A stretch of DNA of 64,000 bases, taken from the NCBI RefSeq assembly GCF_004022215.1, contig NZ_SAUZ01000017.1, positions 1-64,000 on the forward strand. The letters are read 5' to 3'. Shown piece after piece: positions 51,084 to 59,684 of the stretch (position 1 is its first letter; every line of letters begins with the position of its first letter). The position numbers were made by a program, and so were the translations under genes. This DNA comes from Paenirhodobacter populi. GTDB taxonomy: Bacteria; Pseudomonadota; Alphaproteobacteria; Rhodobacterales; Rhodobacteraceae. The notes under the pieces are model-generated. The model worked only from the letters and a program-made list of their open reading frames with translations, ran no database searches and had not been told where the DNA came from.

Positions 51084-52484
51084 ATGTCTGGCTCATATGA
51101 CGTGCTGGTGATCGGCGGTGGACCGGGTGGTTACATCGCCGCGATCCGGGCCGCCCAGCTGGGACTGAAGGCGGCGCTGGTAGAGCGCCGTCACCTCGGC
51201 GGGATCTGCCTCAACTGGGGCTGCATCCCGACCAAGGCGCTGCTTCAGGGGGCGGAATTTTCCCATGCGCTGAAGGACAAGGCCCCGATGCTGGGCTTTG
51301 ACGTGGCGCTGAACGGCTTCGAGCTGTCGAAGCTCGTCGGCCACAGCCGCTCGGTTTCCGAACGGCTTGCGGGCGGTGTCGGCTACCTGCTGAAGAAGAA
51401 CGGCGTGACCGTCTACGACGGAACCGCCCGCCTGACCGGCAAGGGTCAGGTCGAGGTCGAGGCGAAGGACGGCGCGAAGAAGCCCTTGACCGCCGCCCAT
51501 GTCATCCTCGCCACCGGGGCGCGGCCACGGGTTTTCCCCGGCATCAATCCGGATGGCGAGAATGTCTGGGTCTCGTCCGACGCGCTGGTGCCGAAGGCGG
51601 TTCCGGAAACCCTGCTGGTCATCGGCTCGGGTGCGATCGGGGCGGAATTCGCCAGCCTCTTCAATGATCTGGGAACCAAGGTTCACCTTGTGGAAATGGC
51701 TCCCACGATCATGCCGAACGAGGATGCCGAGGTCGCGGCCTTCGTCAGGAAGCAGTTCCAGCGCCGCGGCATGGAGATCCACGAGGGCACGAAGGTGGTC
51801 TCCGTCACCCCCGGCCCCTCGGGCGTGGTGTGCCGGCTCTCCGGCCCGGCGGGCGAGGTCGAACTGACGGTGGACAAGGTGCTCTCCGCCACCGGCGTCG
51901 TGCCGAATGTCGAGGATCTGGGGCTCGAGGCGCTTGGCGTGGAACTCGACCGCGGTTTCATCAAGACCGACGCCTTCTGCCGCACCAATGTCTTCGGTCT
52001 CTATGCGATCGGCGACGTGGCGGGGCCGCCGTGTCTGGCGCACAAGGCCAGCCACGAAGGTGTCCTCTGCGTCGAGGCGCTGGCCGGTGTCGCGGGGGTG
52101 CATCCGATGAACCGCGCGACGATCCCGGGCTGCACCTATACCCGCCCGCAGGTCGCCAGCTTCGGTCTGACCGAAGCGACGGCGAAGAAGAACGGCATCG
52201 CGGTGAAGATCGGCCGCTTCAACTTTCAGGCCAACGGCAAGGCGCTGGCGATGGGAGAGGCCGAGGGCTTCGTCAAGGTTCTCTTCGACAAGGAAACCGG
52301 CGAGCTTCTGGGCGCCCATATGGTCGGCCCCGACGTGACCGAGATGATCCAGGGCTACGGCATCGCCCAGCATCTGGAAGCGACCGAGGAAAGCCTCGCT
52401 CAGGTGGTCTTCGCCCACCCGACGCTGTCGGAGGCGATGCACGAGGCCGTGCTCGACGCGCTTGGCCGGGCGCTGAACCAGTAA
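51084..52484 (+). CDS. lpdA: E3 dihydrolipoamide dehydrogenase
   Basis: A 466-residue flavoprotein disulfide reductase: the FAD motif VLVIGGGPGGYIAAIRAAQLG, redox pair Cys42/Cys47 in GGICLNWGCIPTKALL, NAD motif VIGSGAIGAEFASLFNDLG, FAD site YAIGDVAGPPCLAHKASHEG, and the C-terminal catalytic His-Glu in FAHPTLSEAMHEA. It reoxidises dihydrolipoamide of AcoC with NAD+. It is the last gene of the aco operon, nine bases after acoC, and is followed by a hairpin. Confidence 0.95.
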   Translation: MSGSYDVLVIGGGPGGYIAAIRAAQLGLKAALVERRHLGGICLNWGCIPTKALLQGAEFSHALKDKAPMLGFDVALNGFELSKLVGHSRSVSERLAGGVGYLLKKNGVTVYDGTARLTGKGQVEVEAKDGAKKPLTAAHVILATGARPRVFPGINPDGENVWVSSDALVPKAVPETLLVIGSGAIGAEFASLFNDLGTKVHLVEMAPTIMPNEDAEVAAFVRKQFQRRGMEIHEGTKVVSVTPGPSGVVCRLSGPAGEVELTVDKVLSATGVVPNVEDLGLEALGVELDRGFIKTDAFCRTNVFGLYAIGDVAGPPCLAHKASHEGVLCVEALAGVAGVHPMNRATIPGCTYTRPQVASFGLTEATAKKNGIAVKIGRFNFQANGKALAMGEAEGFVKVLFDKETGELLGAHMVGPDVTEMIQGYGIAQHLEATEESLAQVVFAHPTLSEAMHEAVLDALGRALNQ

Positions 52485-52485
52485 T

Positions 52486-52508
52486 CTGTGGTGGCCTCCC
52501 CACCACAG
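52486..52508 (+). terminator. Hairpin after the aco operon
   Basis: CTGTGGTGG (52486-52494), loop CCTCC, CCACCACAG (52500-52508): a 9-bp perfect stem directly after the lpdA stop. No T-run follows, so its strength as a terminator is uncertain. Confidence 0.55.
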
Positions 52509-52685
52509 CCGGGAGGGCGCGGGCGACCGCGTCCCCTATTTTCTTGCGCGGCGTCGAATTGCCGAAATCCGCGTCAATCCCGTCACACTCCATCGCGGCA
52601 ACATGCGGCGGCGCGCATGCGGACTTTACCCGTGGGAAGGAGCCGCTACAGTGTCACAAACTAAACCGTCGAAAGGAGCAAAGCG

Positions 52686-54428
52686 ATCTCGACCTCGCCC
52701 GCCACTCTCGGCCATCGGCTGAAGACGCTGCTGGAGCAGATCTATCCCGATCTGGACGCGGATCCCCTTGCGGCGCAGGTCATCGAGGCCTTCTGGCCCG
52801 AGGGCAGGCCCCATCGGCAAAGACCGCGCAAACCCTCGAACAACATGTGGTCGGAACGCGACGCGCTTGTCATCACCTATGGCAATTCGATCGTCGACGG
52901 CCAGCACAAGCCGCTGGACCTGCTGCTGGATTTCCTCGACCGCCATCTGCGCGGGACAGTCAGCGGCGTGCATATCCTGCCGTTCTTCCCCTATACATCG
53001 GACGACGGTTTCGCGGTCACCGATTACCTGAAGGTCGATCCGGCGCTTGGCGACTGGTCCGACATCCGCCGCATCGGCGCGGAGTTCAGCCTGATGTCGG
53101 ACATGGTGCTGAACCACGTTTCCTCGGCGGGCACATGGTTCACCGCCTACCGGCAGGGCATCCCGCCCTACAACGGCTTCTTCATCGAGGTCGAACCGGG
53201 GGACGATCTGTCCGCCGTGATCCGCCCGCGCACCTCGCCCCTGCTGCGCGAGGTCGAGACCGTGGCGGGCAAGCGCGAGATTTGGTGCACCTTCAGCCAC
53301 GATCAGGTCGATCTGAATTTCCGCAACCCCGAGGTGCTGCTGGAAATCCTGCGGGTGCTGCGGTTCCATATCGACGCGGGGGTGCGGACCATCCGGCTCG
53401 ACGCGGTGGCGTTCCTGTGGAAGATCCCCGGCTCGACCTGCATCCACCTGCCGCAGACCCATGCCGTGGTCAAGCTGATGCGCGTGCTGGCCGATTTCGC
53501 CACCGAGCCGGTGATCCTGCTGACCGAAACCAACGTGCCCAAGGCCGAGAACCTTTCCTATTTCGGCCGGCGCGACGAAGCGCATATGGTCTACAACTTC
53601 CCGCTGCCGCCTCTGGTGCTGCACGCGATGCTGTCGGGCAATGTGCGCTACCTGCGCAAATGGCTGCGCGCCATGCCGCCGGCGCCCCTTGGCTGCGCCT
53701 ATTTCAACTTCACCGCCAGCCATGACGGCATCGGCATGCGGCCCGTCGAGGGGATCCTGCCGCCCGAGGAAATCACCCGGATGATCGAATCCGTGCGCTC
53801 GGCCGGCGGGCTCGTGTCGATGCGGGCACTGCCGGGCGGGGGCGAGGCGCCCTACGAACTCAATTGCGGCTATTTCGACGCGATGAGCCGCACCTTCGCC
53901 GGCGAGGAAAAGCTGAAGATCGCCCGCTTCCTCTGCTCGCAGACCATCGTCATGTCGATCGAGGGGGTGCCTGCCTTCTATATCCATTCCTTCCTCGCCA
54001 CCCCGAACGATTACGAGGGCGTGGCCAAGCGCGGCATCAACCGCGCGATCAACCGGCACAGGTGGAGCTATCCGGACCTGCGCGAACGTCTGGCCGATCC
54101 GGGCAGCAACCAGTCGGTCGTGCTGCGCGAATTGCAGCGGCGGCTGCGGCGGCGCGGGCAGCAACCGGCCTTCCATCCGAACGGGACGCAGCTGACATTG
54201 CAACTCGACGACCGGGTGCTGGGCATCTGGCGCCAGTCGCTCGACCGCAACCAGTCGGTCTTCGCGCTGCACAATGTCTCGGACGAGGTGGTCGAGATGG
54301 ACGCCTACCTGCTGAACCTGATCGACGACGAGGACTGGCGCGACCTGCTGAACGGCGAAATCATCCAGCCGGACGGCAAGATCGTCCTCGCGCCCTATCA
54401 GTGCCGCTGGATCTCCAACACCGCATGA
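52686..54428 (+). CDS. Glucosylglycerate phosphorylase (GH13_18), apparent AUC start
   Basis: 580 residues if translation begins at ATC 52686. The enzyme is a sucrose-phosphorylase-like GH13_18 protein most similar in layout to E. coli YcjM (glucosylglycerate phosphorylase, 559 residues): HILPFFPYTSDDGFAVTDYL, nucleophile Asp in TIRLDAVAFLWK, acid/base Glu in ILLTETNVPK, and NFTASHDGIGMRP. It splits glucosylglycerate with phosphate into glucose 1-phosphate and glycerate. The first in-frame ATG (52845) would remove a 53-residue N-terminal helix region (LLEQIYPDLDADPLAAQVIE) present in relatives. In-frame TAA 52662 leaves no ATG/GTG/TTG before it, whereas AAAGGAG lies seven bases before ATC 52686. 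It converges on the synthase gene. Confidence 0.8.
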   Translation: MSTSPATLGHRLKTLLEQIYPDLDADPLAAQVIEAFWPEGRPHRQRPRKPSNNMWSERDALVITYGNSIVDGQHKPLDLLLDFLDRHLRGTVSGVHILPFFPYTSDDGFAVTDYLKVDPALGDWSDIRRIGAEFSLMSDMVLNHVSSAGTWFTAYRQGIPPYNGFFIEVEPGDDLSAVIRPRTSPLLREVETVAGKREIWCTFSHDQVDLNFRNPEVLLEILRVLRFHIDAGVRTIRLDAVAFLWKIPGSTCIHLPQTHAVVKLMRVLADFATEPVILLTETNVPKAENLSYFGRRDEAHMVYNFPLPPLVLHAMLSGNVRYLRKWLRAMPPAPLGCAYFNFTASHDGIGMRPVEGILPPEEITRMIESVRSAGGLVSMRALPGGGEAPYELNCGYFDAMSRTFAGEEKLKIARFLCSQTIVMSIEGVPAFYIHSFLATPNDYEGVAKRGINRAINRHRWSYPDLRERLADPGSNQSVVLRELQRRLRRRGQQPAFHPNGTQLTLQLDDRVLGIWRQSLDRNQSVFALHNVSDEVVEMDAYLLNLIDDEDWRDLLNGEIIQPDGKIVLAPYQCRWISNTA

Positions 54429-54451
54429 GGTCCTGAAACGGTTTCTGCCGT

Positions 54452-54495
54452 CGTTTTTCCATAAATATCCCGGGGGCGAGGGGGCAGCGCCCCCT
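54452..54495 (+). repeat. Intergenic hairpin repeat, copy 9 (short form)
   Basis: Plus orientation, 23 bases after the phosphorylase gene: CGTTTTTCCATAAATAT, CCCGGGGGCG, then directly the terminal stem AGGGGGC-agc-GCCCCCT. The central hairpin is missing. It is again in a convergent gap. Confidence 0.85.
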
Positions 54496-54521
54496 CTGCG
54501 CCGCTGCCACGAAACCGGACG

Positions 54522-55742
54522 CTATTCCGTATCCGCCATATCCGCCGCCACCGCCGCCCGGAAATCCGACAGCAGCGTCGGATCGGCCGCATGGACGAGG
54601 TTCCAGTTCGGGATGAAGGGCAGCTCCTGCGGATTGTCGAGGAACATCTGCCCCGCCTGCATGATGTTCTCGGCGAACATCGCGATCGAGGTTTCCTCGG
54701 AATGGCGCTCGAACACCAGCCCGTTCATCATCGCATCATGCGAATAGACGTCGAGCAGATCGAGCGCCCGGCGGTGATAGGTCGCCTTCAGCGTGCGGAA
54801 GATGTTGGGCGAAAACACCGTCCCGTCCGCCGCCAGCTTGCGGAAGATCGCCTTGCAGATGTCGAGCGACATGCGGTTCAGCCCGGCCTGCGCATCCTCG
54901 GCCGAAAGGTCCTGATGCTTGTGGTCGTAGATGTCGGCGATCTCCACCTGACAGACGGCGCGCGGGCCCATGTTGCGCCAGGCCTCGGAGAGGATGCCGA
55001 TCTCCAGCCCCCAGTCGGCGGGCATGCGCAGGTCGGGCAGGGTGGCGGTGCGCATGGCGAATTCGCCCGACAGCGGGTAGCGGAAGGCGCGCAGGTAATC
55101 GATGTAGTCGCGGTCCCCCAGCACCTTCTTCAGCGCGATCAGCAGCGGGCTGACAAGATTGCGCGTCACCCGCCCGCCCATCCGGTTGTTGCCGATCCGG
55201 GGGTAGAAGCCCTTGGACAGGTGATAGGGGAAGGCCGGATGCACCACCGGATAGACCAGCCGCGACAGCATCCCGCGTTCATAGGTGACGATGTCGCAAT
55301 CGTGGATCGCCATCACCGCGCTGTCGGCGCAGGCGATCAGATAGCCGATGCAGCCCCAGACGTTGCGGCCCTTGCCCGGCTCGATCGGGCCGATGCCCAA
55401 GGGTTCCAGCCGGTCCATGATCGCCCGCACCCGCGGCCCGTCGTTCCAGATCACCACATGGTTCTGCGGCAGCACGGAAAAGAACTCGCGCGCATGGCGG
55501 AACTGCGCCTCATCCGCCGCATCGAGACCGATGATGATCCGGTGCAGGTATTTCACCTTCGACAGTTCCTGCAGGATCTTGCCGAGCGCCGGGCCTTCGA
55601 GTTCGGAAAACAGCGAGGGCAGGATCAGCGTGATCTTGCGCACCTGCGCAAAGGTTTCCAGCCGGTATTCAAGCTCTTCAAGCGGGCGGGTGCGCAGATT
55701 GTGGAACTGCGCGATATTCCCGTTCTGCTGGAAATCAGCCAT
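54522..55742 (-). CDS. gpgS: Glucosyl-3-phosphoglycerate synthase
   Basis: A 406-residue GT-A glycosyltransferase of the GT81 type: KITLILPSLFSELEGPALGK, YLHRIIIGLDAADEAQF, the metal-binding AIHDCDIVTYERGML (D-x-D), and KGFYPRIGNNRMGGRVTRNL. It transfers glucose from an NDP-glucose to 3-phosphoglycerate to give glucosyl-3-phosphoglycerate in the cytoplasm. The phosphatase gene lies 39 bases upstream in the same direction, and a glucosylglycerate phosphorylase gene converges on it. This context supports the glucose rather than the mannose version. ATG 55742. Confidence 0.86.
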   Translation of the reverse strand: MADFQQNGNIAQFHNLRTRPLEELEYRLETFAQVRKITLILPSLFSELEGPALGKILQELSKVKYLHRIIIGLDAADEAQFRHAREFFSVLPQNHVVIWNDGPRVRAIMDRLEPLGIGPIEPGKGRNVWGCIGYLIACADSAVMAIHDCDIVTYERGMLSRLVYPVVHPAFPYHLSKGFYPRIGNNRMGGRVTRNLVSPLLIALKKVLGDRDYIDYLRAFRYPLSGEFAMRTATLPDLRMPADWGLEIGILSEAWRNMGPRAVCQVEIADIYDHKHQDLSAEDAQAGLNRMSLDICKAIFRKLAADGTVFSPNIFRTLKATYHRRALDLLDVYSHDAMMNGLVFERHSEETSIAMFAENIMQAGQMFLDNPQELPFIPNWNLVHAADPTLLSDFRAAVAADMADTE

Positions 55743-55781
55743 GATCCTGTCCTTTCAGGCGCGCTGCGCCCCTGTGCCACG

Positions 55782-56555
55782 TCATCCGGCGGGCAAGGTG
55801 GCCAGAACATGTTCCAGCCCCTCCCGCCATCCTTCCGGGCCGCTGGCCTGCGTGCGCAGGATGCGGCCTTCGTCTTCGCCCGGCAGCGGCGGCAGGCCGG
55901 GGCCGTGATCGTTGCGGATGACGATGCCGCGATCCGCCGCCGCGATCATTTCCGCATCATTCGGCGCATCGCCAAGCGCCACCGTCAGATCGGGGCTGAA
56001 GCGCGCGATCAGCTCGGCCATCCGTCTGGCCTTGGTGCCGCCGTAGCTGAGCGTCAGGAACCGTCCGCCGCGACGCCCGCTGATGCCCTGCGCCTGCAAC
56101 GCCGACAGGAACGCCGTAAGGTCAGCTTCGGATCCCTGCCACAGGCCCGGCTCGGAAAATCCCCGCCTGCGGGCAAGGATCGCATCCGCTTCCGACAGGC
56201 CGGTGACAGTGCGGACCTCCTCCACGCTCATGTCGGAAAAACCCCGGAAGGGCGCGCCGGTCGCGCGGATCGCCGCACAGAGCCTGCGGTAGGGGCCGTC
56301 GTCCAGCGCGCCCTCAAAGATCGCCGCGCCGTTTTCCACGATCGCGGGCCAGCGCGTCAGGCCAAGCCGTTCCTGCCAGACCGCGATTTCCGCCGCCGTC
56401 TTGGACGAGGCCAGAATGACCGGAACCCCGTCCCCGGCAAGCCGCCGCAACATCGGCTGCGCAGGCGCATAGTCATAGGTTTCGTGATCGAGGAGCGTGC
56501 CGTCGAGATCGGTGAAGATCAGCAGGCGTGGGCGCGTGTTCGGAGTCATCACCAT
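55782..56555 (-). CDS. gpgP: Glucosyl-3-phosphoglycerate phosphatase (HAD-IIB, MpgP-like)
   Basis: A 257-residue HAD phosphatase of the mannosyl-3-phosphoglycerate phosphatase group: motif I FTDLDGTLLDHETYDY (nucleophile Asp), motif II VILASSKTAAEI, motif III Lys in GGTKARRMAELI, motif IV VALGDAPNDAEMIAAAD. It removes the phosphate from glucosyl-3-phosphoglycerate, which yields the compatible solute glucosylglycerate. It is cotranscribed with gpgS. ATG 56555 is used; a second ATG six bases on is possible. The cap domain lies at about 90-190. Confidence 0.86.
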   Translation of the reverse strand: MVMTPNTRPRLLIFTDLDGTLLDHETYDYAPAQPMLRRLAGDGVPVILASSKTAAEIAVWQERLGLTRWPAIVENGAAIFEGALDDGPYRRLCAAIRATGAPFRGFSDMSVEEVRTVTGLSEADAILARRRGFSEPGLWQGSEADLTAFLSALQAQGISGRRGGRFLTLSYGGTKARRMAELIARFSPDLTVALGDAPNDAEMIAAADRGIVIRNDHGPGLPPLPGEDEGRILRTQASGPEGWREGLEHVLATLPAG

Positions 56556-56621
56556 GACCCTAGGGCAAACGCGGCGCGAAAGATAGCCGCAGCGCCGCCA
56601 AAATCCCCGACCCGCGCCGGA

Positions 56622-57269
56622 TCACGCCGATCCATGCGTGACGATGCGGCCTGTCACCATGTCGAGCAGCTTGTCCAGATAGCGCGTCTGCGCATCGGCT
56701 GCCGTCATGTCCTGCCGCAGGACCGCGGTGCGGATGATCATGTCCCCGAAAACGGCGTCGAAAAGCATCTCGGGCAGGTCCTCATGGTCGAAATCGGCGG
56801 GCAGCCTGCCGCGGGCGATTTCCTCCTCGAAAGCCTCGTTCATCAGCTTGTACCAGACGCCCGGCCCATGCGTATGCCACGCCACGCCGATCTCGGGCGC
56901 CAGCTTCGCGCCGGTGACGATCAGGCGGAAGAAATCCGGATGGCTCGGCTTCAGGATGACGCGGATCAGTTCGACAAGGATGGCGCGCAATCTGGTGCGC
57001 AGGTCGGCGTCGCGCGGCGCATGGGGGGCAATGTCGGACAGGAAATCGGCGCACAGATATTGCACCGCCTCGACCATCAGCCCGTGCCGGTCGCCGAAAT
57101 GACGATAGAGCGTCGCCTTGGACGCCCCCGCCTCGCTGGCGATCAGATCCATGCTGGTGCCGTCGAGGCCGTCGCGCAACAGGATGCGCGCGGCCTCGGC
57201 GACCAGTTCCCGCCGCCTCGCCTTGCCTCTGGAGATCTTCGGAGAGGCGGGGCGAGGAGCGGTTGGCAT
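56622..57269 (-). CDS. TetR-family regulator
   Basis: A 215-residue protein. The TetR helix-turn-helix is at residues about 18-65 (RRELVAEAARILLRDGLDGT, IASEAGASKATLYRHFGDRH). The C-terminal ligand domain resembles the TetR_C type found in AefR-like regulators (HPDFFRLIVTGAKLAPEIGV). It starts six bases after the stop of the PQQ dehydrogenase gene and 66 bases before gpgP, all on the minus strand. It may thus be read from the dehydrogenase promoter and control that operon. The effector is unknown. Confidence 0.86.
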   Translation of the reverse strand: MPTAPRPASPKISRGKARRRELVAEAARILLRDGLDGTSMDLIASEAGASKATLYRHFGDRHGLMVEAVQYLCADFLSDIAPHAPRDADLRTRLRAILVELIRVILKPSHPDFFRLIVTGAKLAPEIGVAWHTHGPGVWYKLMNEAFEEEIARGRLPADFDHEDLPEMLFDAVFGDMIIRTAVLRQDMTAADAQTRYLDKLLDMVTGRIVTHGSA

Positions 57270-57275
57270 ATGGGT

Positions 57276-59684
57276 CTACTTCTTGTCTGGCAGTGCGAAG
57301 GCGATGACATAATCACCGCGATCGGGGGACTGGCGCGCCCCACCGGCTACGATGACGATATACTGCTTACCCGTCACTGGCGAGATGTAACTCATCGGCG
57401 TGGCCTGCGCCCCGACCGGCAGGCGGCCTTTCCACAGTTCCTTGCCCGTTTCGATGTCCATCGCGCGCAGATAATAGTCCTGCGTGCCGGCGTAGAAGAC
57501 GATTCCCGAAGCCGTGACGACCCCGCCGCCAAGCGTCGGCATGCCAAGCGGCACCGGCAGACCGACCCGCAGGCCGTCCATCTTGACATCCTGCACGGTG
57601 CCGGCCGGACGTTCCCAGACAAGCTGCTGCGTCTTCAGGCTGACCGCGGCGAACACGCCCCACGGCGGCTGCTGGCACGGCAGGCCGAGCGGCGAGTTGA
57701 AGGCCTCGTGGTCGATGACGAAGGGCGTGCCGATCATCGGATAGGTCGATCCGACGCCGTGGCCCGAGACGAGCGAGTCCATGTCCACGCCTTCGGCCGG
57801 GCGCAAAGTCACCACCTGCGGCATGCGGATGTCGTTGACAAAGAGGAAACCGTTGCGCTTGTCCAGCGCCGCGCTGCCCCAGTTGAAGCCACCGTAGTAG
57901 CCCGGATAGATCAGCGTCGGTTCAAGGCTGGGGGCGGTGAATTCGCCCTTGTAGTTCAGCTTTTTGAACGCGATCCGGCAGGCGAGCTGGTCAAAGAATG
58001 TGGCGCCCCACATGTCCTGTTCGGTCAGCGGCTTGGTCCCGAAGGACGGCATGTCGACCGTGTAGGGCTGGGTCGGCGAAACGCGGTCGCCAAAGGCCAC
58101 TTCCTGCGGCACGGGGCGTTCCTCGACCTTCGAGATCGGTTCGCCGGTGCGGCGGTCCAGCATGAACAGCTGCCCGCGCTTGGTCGGCTGGATCAGCGCC
58201 GGGGTGCCGTCGGGCAGGTCATAGAGCGTCGGCTGCGAGGCGAGGTCATAGTCCCAGATGTCGTGATGCGCGGTCTGGAAGACCCATTTGTCGCGCCCCG
58301 TGGCGATATCCAGCGCGACCACGCCCGTCGAATATTTGTCGGTCAGCGGCGGGCGATCGCCACCCCAGAAGTCGGGCTGCTGATTGCCGAGCGGCATGTA
58401 GACGAGGCCGAGCTTTTCATCGAAAGCCGGATGGGTCCACATGTTCGGCGTCGAACGGGTGTAGGTTTCGCCTTCCGGCGGCAGGCGGGTGATCTCGGGG
58501 TTGCCCAGATCCCAGGCCCAGACCAGTTCCCCCGTATCGGCGGAAAAGGCCCGGATCACGCCCGAAGGCTCGTCCAGCGCGCGGCCGTCGAAGACCCAGC
58601 CGCCGACCACGATCAGGTTGCGGATGATCGTCGGCGCCGAGGTATAGGCGTAGGAGAAGCTATGGCCGAATTTCACATCGCCAAGGCCGGTCATCATCGA
58701 AACCTTGCCGTCCGTGCCGAAATCGGTGCAGAGCGCGCCGGTATCCGCGTCGAGCGCGACGATATCGGCGTCCATCGTCACCTGGATGATCCGGCGTTCG
58801 CACAGCGCGCCTGCTGCCGGGACCACATGGGTCTCGCCCTCGATCGGATAGGGGGCGGAGACGGCGGCGGGTTCGTAATAGCCGACACCACGGCAGCGGT
58901 TCCAGACGGTCTTGGTGTTCTGCAACTCGACCCGGTGACGCCATTTGACATCGCCCGTATCGGCGTTCAGCGCGATCACCTCGGAGGTCGGCGTGCAGGT
59001 GTAAACCGTGTCGCCGATCTGCGAGGGCGTGTTCTGCGATTCCGAGGCGCCCACGGCAAGCTCGCCCGAGCGGAACTGCCATGCGATCTGAAGATCCTTG
59101 ACGTTGTCCTTGTTTATCTTGTCGAAAGCGACGAAGCGCGTGCCCTCGGGATCGTTGCCGTAGAATTCCCAGTTGGCGGTGCCGTCATCCTGCAGCGCGA
59201 TGGGATCGTTCTGCGCGGCGACGTTGTTTTCGATCACGCCATGCGGCTTGAACATCGCGGCGAAGCCCGCCACCAGCAGCAGGGCAAAGACACCCGCCAC
59301 GGCGAAGCTTTCCTTGCGAAAGCGGCCGCCGGTCAGCAGCGGATGGATCAGCCCCGCGATCAGCCCCATGACGAGGAAGGGCGCCAGCCGCGGCACGAGG
59401 CCCCAGTAGTCGAACCCGACCTCATGGAGCGACCACAGCACGGTGAAGACCGTCAGCGCGGCCAGCAGAGCCGCCGCCGCCGGCCTGCGCAGGATATACA
59501 GGATCCCCGCCACCAGCATGACGACCCCGGCGATCAGGTAATACCAGCTTCCGCCGAGCGAAATCAGCTCGACCCCTCCGAGTCCCAGTCCAAGCCCGCT
59601 GAGCGCCAGCAGGCCGCCCAGAAGCCACAGGACAATGCGACTCCATCCGGTGGCCGAGGCCCCGGTGGCAGAGATTTTATCCAT
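57276..59684 (-). CDS. gcd: Membrane-bound PQQ-dependent dehydrogenase, glucose/quinate family
   Basis: An 802-residue quinoprotein, close to E. coli Gcd (796). Five membrane helices occupy residues about 12-145 and anchor it in the inner membrane. An eight-bladed PQQ propeller follows in the periplasm: ANWEFYGNDPEGTRF, RCRGVGYYEPA, FGHSFSYAYTSAPTI, NQQPDFWGGDRPP, FQTAHHDIWDYDLASQPTLY and AFNSPLGLPCQQPPWG. It oxidises D-glucose to gluconolactone (or quinate/shikimate in the sister group) with electrons to ubiquinone. Length and motifs favour glucose, but quinate cannot be excluded. No PQQ synthesis genes are in the window. ATG 59684. Confidence 0.9.
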   Translation of the reverse strand: MDKISATGASATGWSRIVLWLLGGLLALSGLGLGLGGVELISLGGSWYYLIAGVVMLVAGILYILRRPAAAALLAALTVFTVLWSLHEVGFDYWGLVPRLAPFLVMGLIAGLIHPLLTGGRFRKESFAVAGVFALLLVAGFAAMFKPHGVIENNVAAQNDPIALQDDGTANWEFYGNDPEGTRFVAFDKINKDNVKDLQIAWQFRSGELAVGASESQNTPSQIGDTVYTCTPTSEVIALNADTGDVKWRHRVELQNTKTVWNRCRGVGYYEPAAVSAPYPIEGETHVVPAAGALCERRIIQVTMDADIVALDADTGALCTDFGTDGKVSMMTGLGDVKFGHSFSYAYTSAPTIIRNLIVVGGWVFDGRALDEPSGVIRAFSADTGELVWAWDLGNPEITRLPPEGETYTRSTPNMWTHPAFDEKLGLVYMPLGNQQPDFWGGDRPPLTDKYSTGVVALDIATGRDKWVFQTAHHDIWDYDLASQPTLYDLPDGTPALIQPTKRGQLFMLDRRTGEPISKVEERPVPQEVAFGDRVSPTQPYTVDMPSFGTKPLTEQDMWGATFFDQLACRIAFKKLNYKGEFTAPSLEPTLIYPGYYGGFNWGSAALDKRNGFLFVNDIRMPQVVTLRPAEGVDMDSLVSGHGVGSTYPMIGTPFVIDHEAFNSPLGLPCQQPPWGVFAAVSLKTQQLVWERPAGTVQDVKMDGLRVGLPVPLGMPTLGGGVVTASGIVFYAGTQDYYLRAMDIETGKELWKGRLPVGAQATPMSYISPVTGKQYIVIVAGGARQSPDRGDYVIAFALPDKK

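Noticed and set aside
47536-52484. Housekeeping pyruvate dehydrogenase operon
   Set aside because: E1 beta lacks the N-terminal lipoyl domain common in alphaproteobacterial PdhB and the gene order fits aco operons. Pyruvate as substrate is still not excluded.
52651-52722. 23-codon frame from GTG 52651 as an independent small gene
   Set aside because: It has a good ribosome-binding site, but its peptide is basic low-complexity and overlaps the conserved N-terminal coding region of the phosphorylase. It is kept only as part of the start-codon finding.
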